NCBI GenBank assembly: GCA_003241385.1
Contig: QFPO01000020.1
Span: forward strand, 62,001 to 126,000
Length of the DNA: 64,000 nt
DNA from: Rhodanobacter denitrificans
GTDB taxonomy: Bacteria; Pseudomonadota; Gammaproteobacteria; Xanthomonadales; Rhodanobacteraceae
Direction of reading: 5' to 3'
The notes under the pieces were generated by a model. The model had not been told where the DNA came from, did no database searches, and saw only the letters and a program-made list of their open reading frames with translations. Positions 35,194-43,071 of this stretch are shown in pieces; the stretch's first letter is position 1; each line of letters opens with the position of its first letter. Made by a program: the position numbers and the translations under genes.

Positions 35194-35200
35194 AGAGACC

Positions 35201-38200
35201 TCAAGCCGCCGAGCGCGAGCGCGCCGGCGAGCGCCAGGCGGACAGCAGATCGTCCTGCCGCTTCAGCGCATCGGCGAGGTGGCGCTCCTTGACGTGGCCG
35301 TAGCCGCGGATCAGCTCCGGCACGCTCGCGATGTCGACCGCGAGGGCGTGGTTGTCGCGGTCCAGGCCCGACAGCAGCTCGTCGACCTGGCGGTAGTAGT
35401 CCTCGATCAGGCGGCGCTCCATCTTGCGCTCGGCGGTGCGGCCGAACGGATCGAGCACGCTGCCGCGCAGGCCTTTGAACCTGGCCAGCACGCGGAACGC
35501 CTTGAACACCCAGGGGCCGTACTCGGCCTTGCGCAGATGGCCCTCGGCGTCCTTCTTCGCGAGCAGCGGCGGCGCCAGGTGGAAGTGCAGCTTGTAGTCG
35601 CCTTCGAAGGTGTCGCGGATGCGCCGCTCGAAATCGCCGCTGGTGTAGAGGCGGGCGACCTCGTACTCGTCCTTGTAGGCCATCAGCTTGAACGCGTAGC
35701 GCGCGACGGCCTCGGTCAGCGCGGTCTGGCCCGGCGTGCGTGCCTGCTCGGTCGTGCGCACGGTGTCGACCAGGTCCGCGTAGCGGCGCGCGTAGGCGGC
35801 GTTCTGGTAGTCGGTCAGGAAGGCGATGCGGCGCGCGATCCGCTCGTCGAGGCCGCCGCTCAGGCTGGCGTCGTCGAGCGCGTCGGCACCGGTCACGGCC
35901 GGGGCAGAGGCCGGCCGCGTCGGCAGCGCGAGCGGAATCGCGCCGGACGGCAGATGCGACTTGACGCCGGCGGCGGCGCGTACGCGCGCCGGATCGTGCG
36001 CGCCCATGCGGCCCCAGTTGAACGCGGCCTTGTTCATCTCGATCGCCGCGCCGTTGAGCTCGATCGCGCGCATCAGCGCGTCGTGGCCGACCGGAACCCA
36101 TCCCTTCTGCCAGGCATAGCCGAGCATGAACAGATTGGCGGCGATCGTGTCGCCGAGCAGGGCAGTCGCCAGGTCGGTCGCGTCGACGAGTTCGGGCGAG
36201 GCGCCGTCGAGCGCGAGCTTGACCGCGTCGATGATCTTCTGCGCCGGGAACTGCAGGTCGGGCTTGGTCGTGAACGTGCCCGGCATCGCCTCGTAGGTGT
36301 TCAGCACGACGTTGGAGCGGCCCGCGCGGATCTTCGACAGCGCCCAGTAGTCGTTGACGACGACCATGTCGCAGCCGAGCACGAGGTCGGCCTCGCCGGC
36401 GGCGATGCGCACGGCGTGGATGTCGCCGGGCGCGCGCGCGATGCGCAGATGGCAGGTGACCGCGCCGCCCTTCTGGGCCAGGCCGGTCTGGTCGAGCACC
36501 GTGCTGCCCTTGCCCTCCAGATGCGCGGCCATGCCGATCAGCGCGCCGATCGTGACCACGCCGGTGCCGCCGATGCCGGTGACCAGCACGTTCCACGGGC
36601 GGGCCAGGTCGGTCGCGAAGGCCGGCATCGGCAGCGCGTCGAAGTCGACCGCGCCGGCGCTGCCGGTGCGCTTCTTGAGGCCGCCGCCGTGCACGGTCAC
36701 GAAGCTCGGGCAGAAGCCCTTCACGCACGAGTAGTCCTTGTTGCAGCCGGACTGGTCGATCTCGCGCTTGCGGCCGTATTCGGTGTCCTTCGGCAGCACC
36801 GACACGCAGAACGACTTCACGCCGCAGTCGCCGCAGCCCTCGCAGACCAGCGAGTTGATGAAGACGCGCTTCTTCGGATCCTCGAGCTTGCCGCGCTTGC
36901 GGCGGCGGCGCTTCTCGGTCGCGCAGGTCTGGTCGTAGATCAGGATCGACACGCCCTTGATCTCGCGCAGGCGCTTCTGCACCGCGTCGAGCTCGTCGCG
37001 GTGCACGAACTCCACGCCGCTCGGGAAGATCTCCGGGCGCGACCATTTGGCGATGTCGTCGGAGACGACCACGATCGTCTGCACGCCCTCGGCGCGCATC
37101 TGATGGGCGATGTCGGGCACCGTCAGCGTGCCGTCGACCGGCTGGCCGCCGGTCATCGCGACCGCGTCGTTGTAGAGGATCTTGTAGGTGATGTTGACCT
37201 TGGCGGCGATCGCCTGGCGGATCGCCAGCGAGCCGGAATGGAAATACGTGCCGTCGCCGAGGTTCTGGAACACGTGCTGGGTCTCGGTGAACGGCGCCTG
37301 CCCGCACCAGGTCACGCCTTCGCCGCCCATGTGCGAGAACGTGTCGGTGCGGCGGTCCATCCAGGTGACCATGTAGTGGCAGCCGATGCCGCCCTGCGCG
37401 CGCGAGCCTTCCGGCACCGCCGTGGAGGTGTTGTGCGGGCAGCCCGAGCAGTAGTGCGCGGCGCGCGGGAAGTTCGCGCGCGGCAGCGTCAGCTCCTGCT
37501 CCTTGGCCTCGATCCAGGCCACGCGCGAGCGGATCGCTTCGCTCGTGAAGAAGCGCGCGAGGCGGCGCGCGATCACCAGCGCGATCATCGCCGGCGTCAG
37601 CTCGCCGGTACTCGGCAGCACCCAGCGGCCTTCCTCGTCGTACTTGCCGACGACGCTGGGGCGCGTGGGCCAGTTGTACATGTACTCCTTCATCTGCGAC
37701 TCGATGAACGAGCGCTTCTCCTCGACGACGATGACGTCCTCGAGGCCGGCGGCGAAGTCGCGGATGCCGATCGGCTCGAGCGGCCAGGTCATGCCGATCT
37801 TGTAGACGCGGATGCCGATCTCGCGCGCGTCGCGCTCGCTGATGCCGAGGTATTCCAGCGCCTGCAGCACGTCGAGATAGCTCTTGCCGGTGGTGACGAT
37901 GCCCAGCCGCGCGCGCGGCGAATCGAGCACGACGCGGTCGATCCGGTTAGCGCGCGCGAACGCGCAGGCCGCGTCGACCGCGTACTGGTGCAGGCGCATC
38001 TCCTGGTTCAGCGGCGGATCGGGCCAGCGGATGTTGAGGCCGCCCTCGGGCAGCACGAAATCGGCCGGCAGCACGATGTCGAGCTGATGCGGATTGACGT
38101 TGACGCTGGCGCTGGACTCGACGGTCTCGGCGATCGTCTTGAAGCCGACCCAGCGGCCGGTGAAGCGCGACATCGCCCAGCCGAGCATGCCCATGTCGAG

Positions 38201-38755
38201 GATGTCCTGGACGCCGGCAGGGTTCAGGATCGGCATCATCGCCGAGACGAACTCCAGTTCCGAGCCGTGCGGCAGCGTCGAGGAGCGGCAGGCGTGGTCG
38301 TCGGCGGCCAGCGCGAGCACGCCGCCGTGGCGCGAGGTGCCGGCCGCGTTGCCGTGCTTGAAGACGTCGCCGCAGCGGTCGACGCCGGGGCCCTTGCCGT
38401 ACCACATCGCGAAGACGCCATCGACCTTGGCGCCCGGGAACAGGTTGGTCTGCTGCGTGCCCCAGACCATCGTCGCGCCGAGGTCCTCGTTGAGGCCCGG
38501 CGTGAACTCGATCGCCGAGGCCTTGAGGTGCTTGCGCGCCTTCCACAGCTCCAGATCGAAGCCGCCCAGCGGCGATCCGCGATAGCCGGAGATGAAACCG
38601 GCGGTGTTGAGGCCGGCGGCGCGGTCGCGCATCTGCTGCATCAGCGGCAGGCGCACCAGCGCCTGGACGCCGGACAGATAGATGCGGCCCTCGCTGCGCG
38701 TGTACTTGTGCTCGAGCGTGTACTCGCGATCGACGATCGGCGCGGGAACGGACAT
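35201..38755 (-). CDS. Indolepyruvate ferredoxin oxidoreductase, fused alpha-beta
   Basis: A single 1184-residue chain combining the alpha (TPP) and beta/gamma parts of 2-ketoacid:ferredoxin oxidoreductases. Visible are EHKYTRSEGRIYLSGVQALV at the N-terminus, YRGSPLGGFD, a TPP-binding region (CSGCPHNTSTAVPEG, GGEGVTWCG, GDGTYFHSGSLAIRQ, YKILYNDAVAMTGGQ), an iron-sulfur-type cysteine cluster (VCEGCGDCGVKSFCVS, GCNKDYSCVKGFCPSF), then the gamma domain (VTGIGGTGVVTIGALIGMAA). It decarboxylates aryl or branched 2-oxoacids to acyl-CoA, reducing ferredoxin. A -10-like TACAAT at 38797-38792 lies 37 bases before the ATG at 38755. It forms a single-gene unit that converges on the hairpin array. Confidence 0.93.
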   Translation of the reverse strand: MSVPAPIVDREYTLEHKYTRSEGRIYLSGVQALVRLPLMQQMRDRAAGLNTAGFISGYRGSPLGGFDLELWKARKHLKASAIEFTPGLNEDLGATMVWGTQQTNLFPGAKVDGVFAMWYGKGPGVDRCGDVFKHGNAAGTSRHGGVLALAADDHACRSSTLPHGSELEFVSAMMPILNPAGVQDILDMGMLGWAMSRFTGRWVGFKTIAETVESSASVNVNPHQLDIVLPADFVLPEGGLNIRWPDPPLNQEMRLHQYAVDAACAFARANRIDRVVLDSPRARLGIVTTGKSYLDVLQALEYLGISERDAREIGIRVYKIGMTWPLEPIGIRDFAAGLEDVIVVEEKRSFIESQMKEYMYNWPTRPSVVGKYDEEGRWVLPSTGELTPAMIALVIARRLARFFTSEAIRSRVAWIEAKEQELTLPRANFPRAAHYCSGCPHNTSTAVPEGSRAQGGIGCHYMVTWMDRRTDTFSHMGGEGVTWCGQAPFTETQHVFQNLGDGTYFHSGSLAIRQAIAAKVNITYKILYNDAVAMTGGQPVDGTLTVPDIAHQMRAEGVQTIVVVSDDIAKWSRPEIFPSGVEFVHRDELDAVQKRLREIKGVSILIYDQTCATEKRRRRKRGKLEDPKKRVFINSLVCEGCGDCGVKSFCVSVLPKDTEYGRKREIDQSGCNKDYSCVKGFCPSFVTVHGGGLKKRTGSAGAVDFDALPMPAFATDLARPWNVLVTGIGGTGVVTIGALIGMAAHLEGKGSTVLDQTGLAQKGGAVTCHLRIARAPGDIHAVRIAAGEADLVLGCDMVVVNDYWALSKIRAGRSNVVLNTYEAMPGTFTTKPDLQFPAQKIIDAVKLALDGASPELVDATDLATALLGDTIAANLFMLGYAWQKGWVPVGHDALMRAIELNGAAIEMNKAAFNWGRMGAHDPARVRAAAGVKSHLPSGAIPLALPTRPASAPAVTGADALDDASLSGGLDERIARRIAFLTDYQNAAYARRYADLVDTVRTTEQARTPGQTALTEAVARYAFKLMAYKDEYEVARLYTSGDFERRIRDTFEGDYKLHFHLAPPLLAKKDAEGHLRKAEYGPWVFKAFRVLARFKGLRGSVLDPFGRTAERKMERRLIEDYYRQVDELLSGLDRDNHALAVDIASVPELIRGYGHVKERHLADALKRQDDLLSAWRSPARSRSAA

Positions 38756-39052
38756 GGGAGACCTGGCAGGCGGCTAGGGATGGACGCGGAAATTGTAGCA
38801 GCGGCCCTTTCCGGCCAAGCCGCGGCGGCGGGAATCAATCGGCCGAGTGCGCGCGCACAATCGCGGTCTGCCGGGGCGTCCGAGTGCGCCGTGCCGGACC
38901 TGGAGGGATGCCGTTTCGAACCGGACCGTGGCGACGCCGGATCGGCATGCCCCTGTTTGCTGCGTCTGTCGGGGCGCGGGCCACGCGACCGGTGCCGGCA
39001 GGCGTGCGGCGCGTCGCTCGCTTCACCGGATCGGCCCGCTCCGGCGATGCGA

Positions 39053-39649
39053 TCAGATCACCTCGACGCCGGCCGCGCGCAGCAGCCGGCAGACCGCGAT
39101 CAGCGGCAGGCCGATCAGCGCGGTCGGGTCGTCGCTGCCGATGCGCTCGAACAGCGCGATGCCGAGGCCCTCGCATTTGAAGCTGCCGGCGCAGTCGAAC
39201 GGCTGCTCGCGCTCGACGTAGGCGGCGATCGCTTCGGCCGACAGCGGACGGAAGACGACCTCGGTGCGGTCGGCGGCCATATGCTCGACCGCGTCGCGGC
39301 CGCGCCGGTCGATCAGACAGACCGCGGTGTGGAACAGCACGGACGCGCCGCTGCAGGCGGCCAGCTGCGCACGCGCGGTCGCCGCGTCGCCGGGCTTGCC
39401 GAGCACGAGGCCGCCGCGATCGGCGACCTGGTCCGAGCCGACCACGATCGCACCGGGCGTGCGTGCGGCGACCGCGCGGGCCTTCTCGGCGGCCAGCCGG
39501 CGCGCCAGATCGGCCGGTGCCTCGCCGGGCTGCCGCGTCTCCTCAACGTCCGGCGCGACGCAGCGCAGGCGCGGTGCGATGCGGCCGAGCAGCTCGCGCC
39601 GGTAGCGCGAGGTCGAGGCCAGCACGAGGTCGACGTCGCCGAGCTTCAC
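39053..39649 (-). CDS. yceF: Maf-family nucleotide pyrophosphatase (YceF)
   Basis: A 198-residue Maf protein with LVLASTSRYRRELL at the N-terminus, the metal-site EKARAVA and IVVGSDQVADRGG in the middle, and SFKCEGLGIALFERIGSDDP near the end. Members of the YceF subgroup hydrolyse modified or canonical NTPs, YceF preferring 7-methyl-GTP. I take the GTG at 39647-39649 as start: it overlaps the stop of the upstream gene (GTGA) and yields the family N-terminus. It is adjacent but divergent to yceD-rpmF, with which yceF lies codirectionally in E. coli. Confidence 0.9.
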   Translation of the reverse strand: MKLGDVDLVLASTSRYRRELLGRIAPRLRCVAPDVEETRQPGEAPADLARRLAAEKARAVAARTPGAIVVGSDQVADRGGLVLGKPGDAATARAQLAACSGASVLFHTAVCLIDRRGRDAVEHMAADRTEVVFRPLSAEAIAAYVEREQPFDCAGSFKCEGLGIALFERIGSDDPTALIGLPLIAVCRLLRAAGVEVI

Positions 39650-40074
39650 GAGACGGCCCCGCCGGCGGCGCCGAGCGCCTGGCGCAGGTCGGCGCTGGCG
39701 CCGTCGAGCTGTTCGATGCGCCGCTGCAGGTCGACCAGCGACCGTGCCAGCGCCGCGTCGGCGGCTTCGAGCTCGGCGATCGTGGCGCGCGCGGCCTGTT
39801 CGCGCAGCCACAGCCGGTGTGCGAGCAGGTCGCGCAGCGCCGCCTCGATCGGCGCGCCGGGCAGGGCGGCTGACGCGTCCTCGCCGGCCGCGGCGACCAG
39901 GCCCGGCACGTCGGCCAGGCGCCGGCGGCAGGTCTGCAGGCCCTCCTCGAATGCGTCGGCACGGTCGAGGATGCTGCGCAGCACGCGCGCGCGGCGCGCC
40001 TGGCGCCGCCCGATCCAGACCGCCGCGATCAGCGAGACGCCGGCCACGCAGGCGACGATCGTCAGGAGATTCAT
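39646..40074 (-). CDS. Membrane-anchored coiled-coil protein of unknown function
   Basis: A 142-residue protein. Residues 3-21 (LLTIVACVAGVSLIAAVWIG) are a membrane anchor, followed by a basic stretch RRQARRARVLRS and then mostly helical, Ala/Leu/Arg/Glu-rich sequence with heptad-like pattern (ATIAELEAADAALARSLVDL, QRRIEQLDGASADLRQ). No family is recognised. It is translationally coupled to yceF by a GTGA overlap and read from the shared divergent promoter region 40075-40178. Confidence 0.72.
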   Translation of the reverse strand: MNLLTIVACVAGVSLIAAVWIGRRQARRARVLRSILDRADAFEEGLQTCRRRLADVPGLVAAAGEDASAALPGAPIEAALRDLLAHRLWLREQAARATIAELEAADAALARSLVDLQRRIEQLDGASADLRQALGAAGGAVS

Positions 40075-40139
40075 GGGCTTGGCTCCGCGCCGAGAGAGCC
40101 GGGCAGTGTGCCCGAGGCGTCGCTTTCGGGCAATTTAGG

Positions 40140-40168
40140 TTGACTTTACAGGGGGGCACACCTAGTAT
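40140..40168 (+). promoter_or_regulatory. Strong sigma70 promoter giving a near-leaderless yceD-rpmF mRNA
   Basis: TTGACT (40140-40145), exactly 17 bases, then TAGTAT (40163-40168). The predicted start near 40175 is only about 4 bases before the yceD ATG at 40179, leaving no room for a Shine-Dalgarno sequence. Confidence 0.7.
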
Positions 40169-40178
40169 CGCGCGCCCT

Positions 40179-40682
40179 ATGTCAGCCGCCCTGCCCGAAA
40201 CCGTGGATGCTTGGCGCATGGTGCAGGGGCAGCGTGCGTTTCAGGGGCGTTTGCCGCTGGCGGGCTTTGCGCGGCTGTCCGACAGCCTGGCCGATGCCGA
40301 CGGTGACGTCGCCTACGACCTGGAGTTCGGGCGCGATGCCTACGGGATCGCGTTTCTGCGCCTGCACGTCGACGCCGGACTGCCGCTGATCTGTCAGCGC
40401 ACGCTGGAGCGTTTCGTGCAGCCGGTGACGATCGATCAGCGGCTGGGCCTGATCAGCAAGGAGCAGGACGAGGCGGGATTGCCCGAAGGCTACGAACCGC
40501 TGCTGATCGCCGACGGCCAGCTGGTTCCGGCCGACGTGATCGAGGACGAATTGATATTGACGCTGCCGGTCGTTCCGGTGAGCCCGGGCGCACCGCTCGA
40601 GTTCACCACCGGCGCCGAAGAGGCCGACGAGACCGCCCGCGAGAATCCGTTCGCGGTGCTCGCCCGGCTCAAGCACGATTAG
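40179..40682 (+). CDS. yceD: DUF177 protein YceD, 23S rRNA accumulation factor
   Basis: A 167-residue YceD. Typical features are ARLSDSLADADGDVAYDLEF, a single conserved Cys in PLICQRTLERFVQPV, LIADGQLVPADVIEDELILTLPVVP and a C-terminal NPFAVLARLKHD. It always precedes rpmF in proteobacteria and affects 23S rRNA processing or accumulation in E. coli and plants. The ATG at 40179 gives the expected N-terminus; translation must start almost at the 5' end of the mRNA. rpmF follows 32 bases later. Confidence 0.9.
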   Translation: MSAALPETVDAWRMVQGQRAFQGRLPLAGFARLSDSLADADGDVAYDLEFGRDAYGIAFLRLHVDAGLPLICQRTLERFVQPVTIDQRLGLISKEQDEAGLPEGYEPLLIADGQLVPADVIEDELILTLPVVPVSPGAPLEFTTGAEEADETARENPFAVLARLKHD

Positions 40683-40714
40683 CGGTACCTTGAGATTCCA
40701 TCGGAGAAAGTGTC

Positions 40715-40909
40715 ATGGCAGTTGCCAAGAGTCGCAAAACCCCGTCGCGTCGCGGCATGCGCCGTGCCCACGATTCGCTCACCGCCAAGCAGTTGGCCAC
40801 CGATCCGACGTCGGGCGAGGTGCACATCCGCCATCACGTCACCAAGGACGGCTACTACCGCGGCAAGAAGGTGATCGACACCCGTTCGTCGGTTCCGACC
40901 GAGGACTAA
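40715..40909 (+). CDS. rpmF: 50S ribosomal protein L32
   Basis: A 64-residue L32, basic at the N-terminus (MAVAKSRKTPSRRGMRRAHD) with the family's HIRHHVTKDGYYRGKKVI. The zinc-binding cysteines found in some L32 forms are absent (C-minus type), as is common in gammaproteobacteria. GGAGAAAG lies shortly before the ATG. A strong terminator follows. Confidence 0.97.
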   Translation: MAVAKSRKTPSRRGMRRAHDSLTAKQLATDPTSGEVHIRHHVTKDGYYRGKKVIDTRSSVPTED

Positions 40910-40956
40910 TCGGTTCCTTTCGGCGGACGCGCGCAGGCGCGTCCGGCCGGCACACG

Positions 40957-40996
40957 GCGGGAACGGGCCGAGCGGCGCCGTTCCCGCGTCTTTTTT
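40957..40996 (+). terminator. Rho-independent terminator after rpmF
   Basis: Perfect 10-bp stem (40957-40966 with 40978-40987) followed by GTC and a run of six T at 40991-40996. Confidence 0.85.
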
Positions 40997-41065
40997 GCCG
41001 GTAGGCGCTGCGGCGATCGGACAGCCCTGCGTCGGCCCACGACACGCAGCCAGCTGCAGAAGGGG

Positions 41066-42043
41066 TTGATTCTGATCCACTCACGCATCGCGGGTACCGG
41101 CAGCTATCTGCCGGACAAGGTCCTGACCAACGCCGACCTCGAACGGCTCGTCGAAACCAGCGACGAGTGGATCGTCTCGCGCACGGGCATCCGCGAGCGG
41201 CATATCGCCGCCGACGGCGAGACGACCGGCGATCTGGCCCTGCACGCGGCGCGCCGCGCGCTCGAGGCGGCCGGCGTCGCGGCGACCGAGATCGACCTGA
41301 TCGTGCTCGGCACGACCACGCCGGATCTGGTCTTTCCGTCGACCGCCTGTCTGCTGCAGCACCGGCTCGGCGCGAACGGCTGCATGGCCTTCGACGTCAA
41401 CGCGGCCTGCAGCGGCTTCATGTACGCGCTCGGCATCGCCGACAAGTTCATCCGCTCGGGCACGGTCAGGACGGCCCTGGTCGTCGGCTCCGAGACGCTG
41501 TCGCGGATGACCGACTGGACCGACCGCCAGACCTGCGTGCTGTTCGGCGACGGCGCCGGCGCGGTCGTGCTCAAGGCCTCGGACGAGGCCGGCATCCTGT
41601 CCACGCATCTGCACGCCGACGGCGGCCACAAGGATCTCCTGTACGGACCGGTCGGCGTGTCGACCGGCTTCCGCGCCGAGGAGCCCAACTGCGGCGTCAC
41701 GATCCGCATGAGCGGCAACGAAGTGTTCAAGGTCGCGGTCAAGACGCTGGACCGCGTCGTCGACGAGACGCTCGAGGCCAACCAGCTCGACAAGAGCGCG
41801 ATCGACTGGCTGATCCCGCATCAGGCCAATCTGCGCATCATCCAGGCCACCGCCAAGCGGCTGGACATGCCGATGGACCGGGTGATCGTCACGGTCGACA
41901 AGCACGGCAATACCTCGTCCGGTTCGGTGCCGCTGGCGCTGGACTATGCGGTACGCTCCGGCAAGGTCCAGCGCGGCCAGCTGCTGCTGCTGGAGGCGTT
42001 CGGCGGCGGCTTCACCTGGGGTTCGGCGCTGATCCGCTACTAG
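41066..42043 (+). CDS. fabH: 3-oxoacyl-ACP synthase III
   Basis: A 325-residue FabH beginning SRIAGTGSYLPDKVLTNADL. The catalytic triad is visible: Cys in NAACSGFMYAL at about 112, His in WLIPHQANLRI at about 252 and Asn in HGNTSSGSVPLAL at about 282. It condenses acetyl-CoA with malonyl-ACP to start fatty-acid synthesis. The start appears to be a TTG at 41066, preceded by GCAGAAGGGG; no ATG or GTG gives the conserved N-terminus. There is no plsX between rpmF and fabH, unlike E. coli. Confidence 0.95.
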   Translation: MILIHSRIAGTGSYLPDKVLTNADLERLVETSDEWIVSRTGIRERHIAADGETTGDLALHAARRALEAAGVAATEIDLIVLGTTTPDLVFPSTACLLQHRLGANGCMAFDVNAACSGFMYALGIADKFIRSGTVRTALVVGSETLSRMTDWTDRQTCVLFGDGAGAVVLKASDEAGILSTHLHADGGHKDLLYGPVGVSTGFRAEEPNCGVTIRMSGNEVFKVAVKTLDRVVDETLEANQLDKSAIDWLIPHQANLRIIQATAKRLDMPMDRVIVTVDKHGNTSSGSVPLALDYAVRSGKVQRGQLLLLEAFGGGFTWGSALIRY

Positions 42044-42261
42044 CGGATCCTCCGGCGGCGAGCGTCGGCGGCGGTCCGCCGGTCGCGACGGATCGCGCCG
42101 GACGACCGCGCGGATGGCGGGTTCCGGGAGAAGATCGGTTCGGCGAGTACAGGTTCGAGCTCCGTTCGCCGCGGCCGGTCGTCGGGTCTTCGATCGGATC
42201 AGGGCAGGGAGCCGGTACTCCCCACTCATCGCTAGAGCGCTGCCGAGCGCGGAGGGATTCC

Positions 42262-43071
42262 ATGGCTCAACGTCTGCTGCTCGAGGGGCGCGCGGTCTGG
42301 CTCAAGCGCTACGGGCACCGGCGCCGGCGCCTCGCGCATCGCGCGCTCGATTTCACGGCCCGCCAGCTCGATCTGGAGCCGCTGCGGCCCGACCGCGTCG
42401 AATCGGCCGAGGAGGCCCAGCGCATCGAGGCGCGCCGCCTCGGCGAACTGGCCGGCCGCGGCCTGCGCGTGCCGGCCGTGCTGGCCGACGGCGCCGGCGT
42501 GCTGCTGCTCAGCGACGTCGGCGCCTCGCTGTCGCTGCGGCTGCGCGAGCTCGCCGATCGGCCCGCTGCGGTCGATCGTCTGGTCGCCGGTGCGGTCGAC
42601 GCGATCGCGCAGGCGCATCGGCGCGACGTCTATCTCGGCCAGCCGCTGCCGCGCAATCTCACCGTCGACGCCGACGGTTACGGCTTCATCGATTTCGAGG
42701 AAGACCCCGGCCGCGTGATGTCGCTGGACGGCGCGCAGGCGCGCGACTGGCTGCTGTTCGCCTCGGGCGTCGCGCGTCGCTACGAGTCGCGCGAGCCGCA
42801 GGCGCTGGCGACCCTGCTCGCGGCCGGCCTGGAGCGTGCGCGCGAGCCGGTGATCGGGCAGGTGACCCATGCCGCGCAGCGGCTGCATTTCCTCGAGCGC
42901 CTGACCCGCCCGCTCGGATCGCGCGCCCGCGCGCTCGGCGCGGCGGTCGCCTCGCTGCGCCATGCGCTCGGCATCCTCACGCTGATGGCGCTGGTGCTGC
43001 TGGTGGACTACCTGCCGGACCGCGACATCGACCTGCTCGGCCTTTCCTTCCTGATCGACTATCTGACATGA
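42262..43071 (+). CDS. Kinase-fold protein (LPS kinase/RIO-like) with C-terminal membrane segment
   Basis: A 269-residue protein. The fold of small lipopolysaccharide or RIO-type kinases is suggested by GRAVWLKRYGHRRRR near the N-terminus with a candidate ATP Lys, an EEAQRIEARRLGELAGRGLR helix, the catalytic-loop-like HRRDVYLGQPLPRNLTVD and a DFG-like FIDFEEDPG. About residues 235-265 are hydrophobic (ALGILTLMALVLLVDYLPD), which would anchor it to the inner membrane. GGAGGGA lies before the ATG at 42262 and its stop overlaps fabD (ATGA). Substrate unknown; lipid or envelope sugar phosphorylation would fit its place among fatty-acid genes. Confidence 0.75.
   Translation: MAQRLLLEGRAVWLKRYGHRRRRLAHRALDFTARQLDLEPLRPDRVESAEEAQRIEARRLGELAGRGLRVPAVLADGAGVLLLSDVGASLSLRLRELADRPAAVDRLVAGAVDAIAQAHRRDVYLGQPLPRNLTVDADGYGFIDFEEDPGRVMSLDGAQARDWLLFASGVARRYESREPQALATLLAAGLERAREPVIGQVTHAAQRLHFLERLTRPLGSRARALGAAVASLRHALGILTLMALVLLVDYLPDRDIDLLGLSFLIDYLT

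Larger units (their letters stand above)
34530..35195 (+). ncRNA. Candidate CsrA/RsmA-titrating RNA, plus-strand array
   Basis: Ten hairpins on the plus strand carry GGA in the loop: 34538-34554 (6 bp, AGGAT), 34605-34626 (8 bp, ACGGAT), 34636-34652 (6 bp, AGGAG), 34687-34699 (4 bp, AGGAT), 34767-34788 (9 bp, CGGA), 34793-34808 (6 bp, GGGA or 5 bp with AGGGAT), 34900-34919 (8 bp, GGGA), 34926-34937 (3 bp, AGGGAC), 35040-35059 (8 bp, GGGA) and 35066-35077 (4 bp, GGGA). Several read CAGGATG or CAGGGATG, the core repeated in CsrB and selected for CsrA in vitro. A strong hairpin at 35167-35193 could end the transcript. csrA itself is in this window. No protein product fits. Expression is not shown by sequence. 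Confidence 0.4.

Noticed and set aside
35279..40138. A 1619-codon plus-strand open frame antisense to the oxidoreductase and yceF
   Set aside because: Same codon-bias shadow; the minus-strand genes have intact motifs and the plus frame has none.
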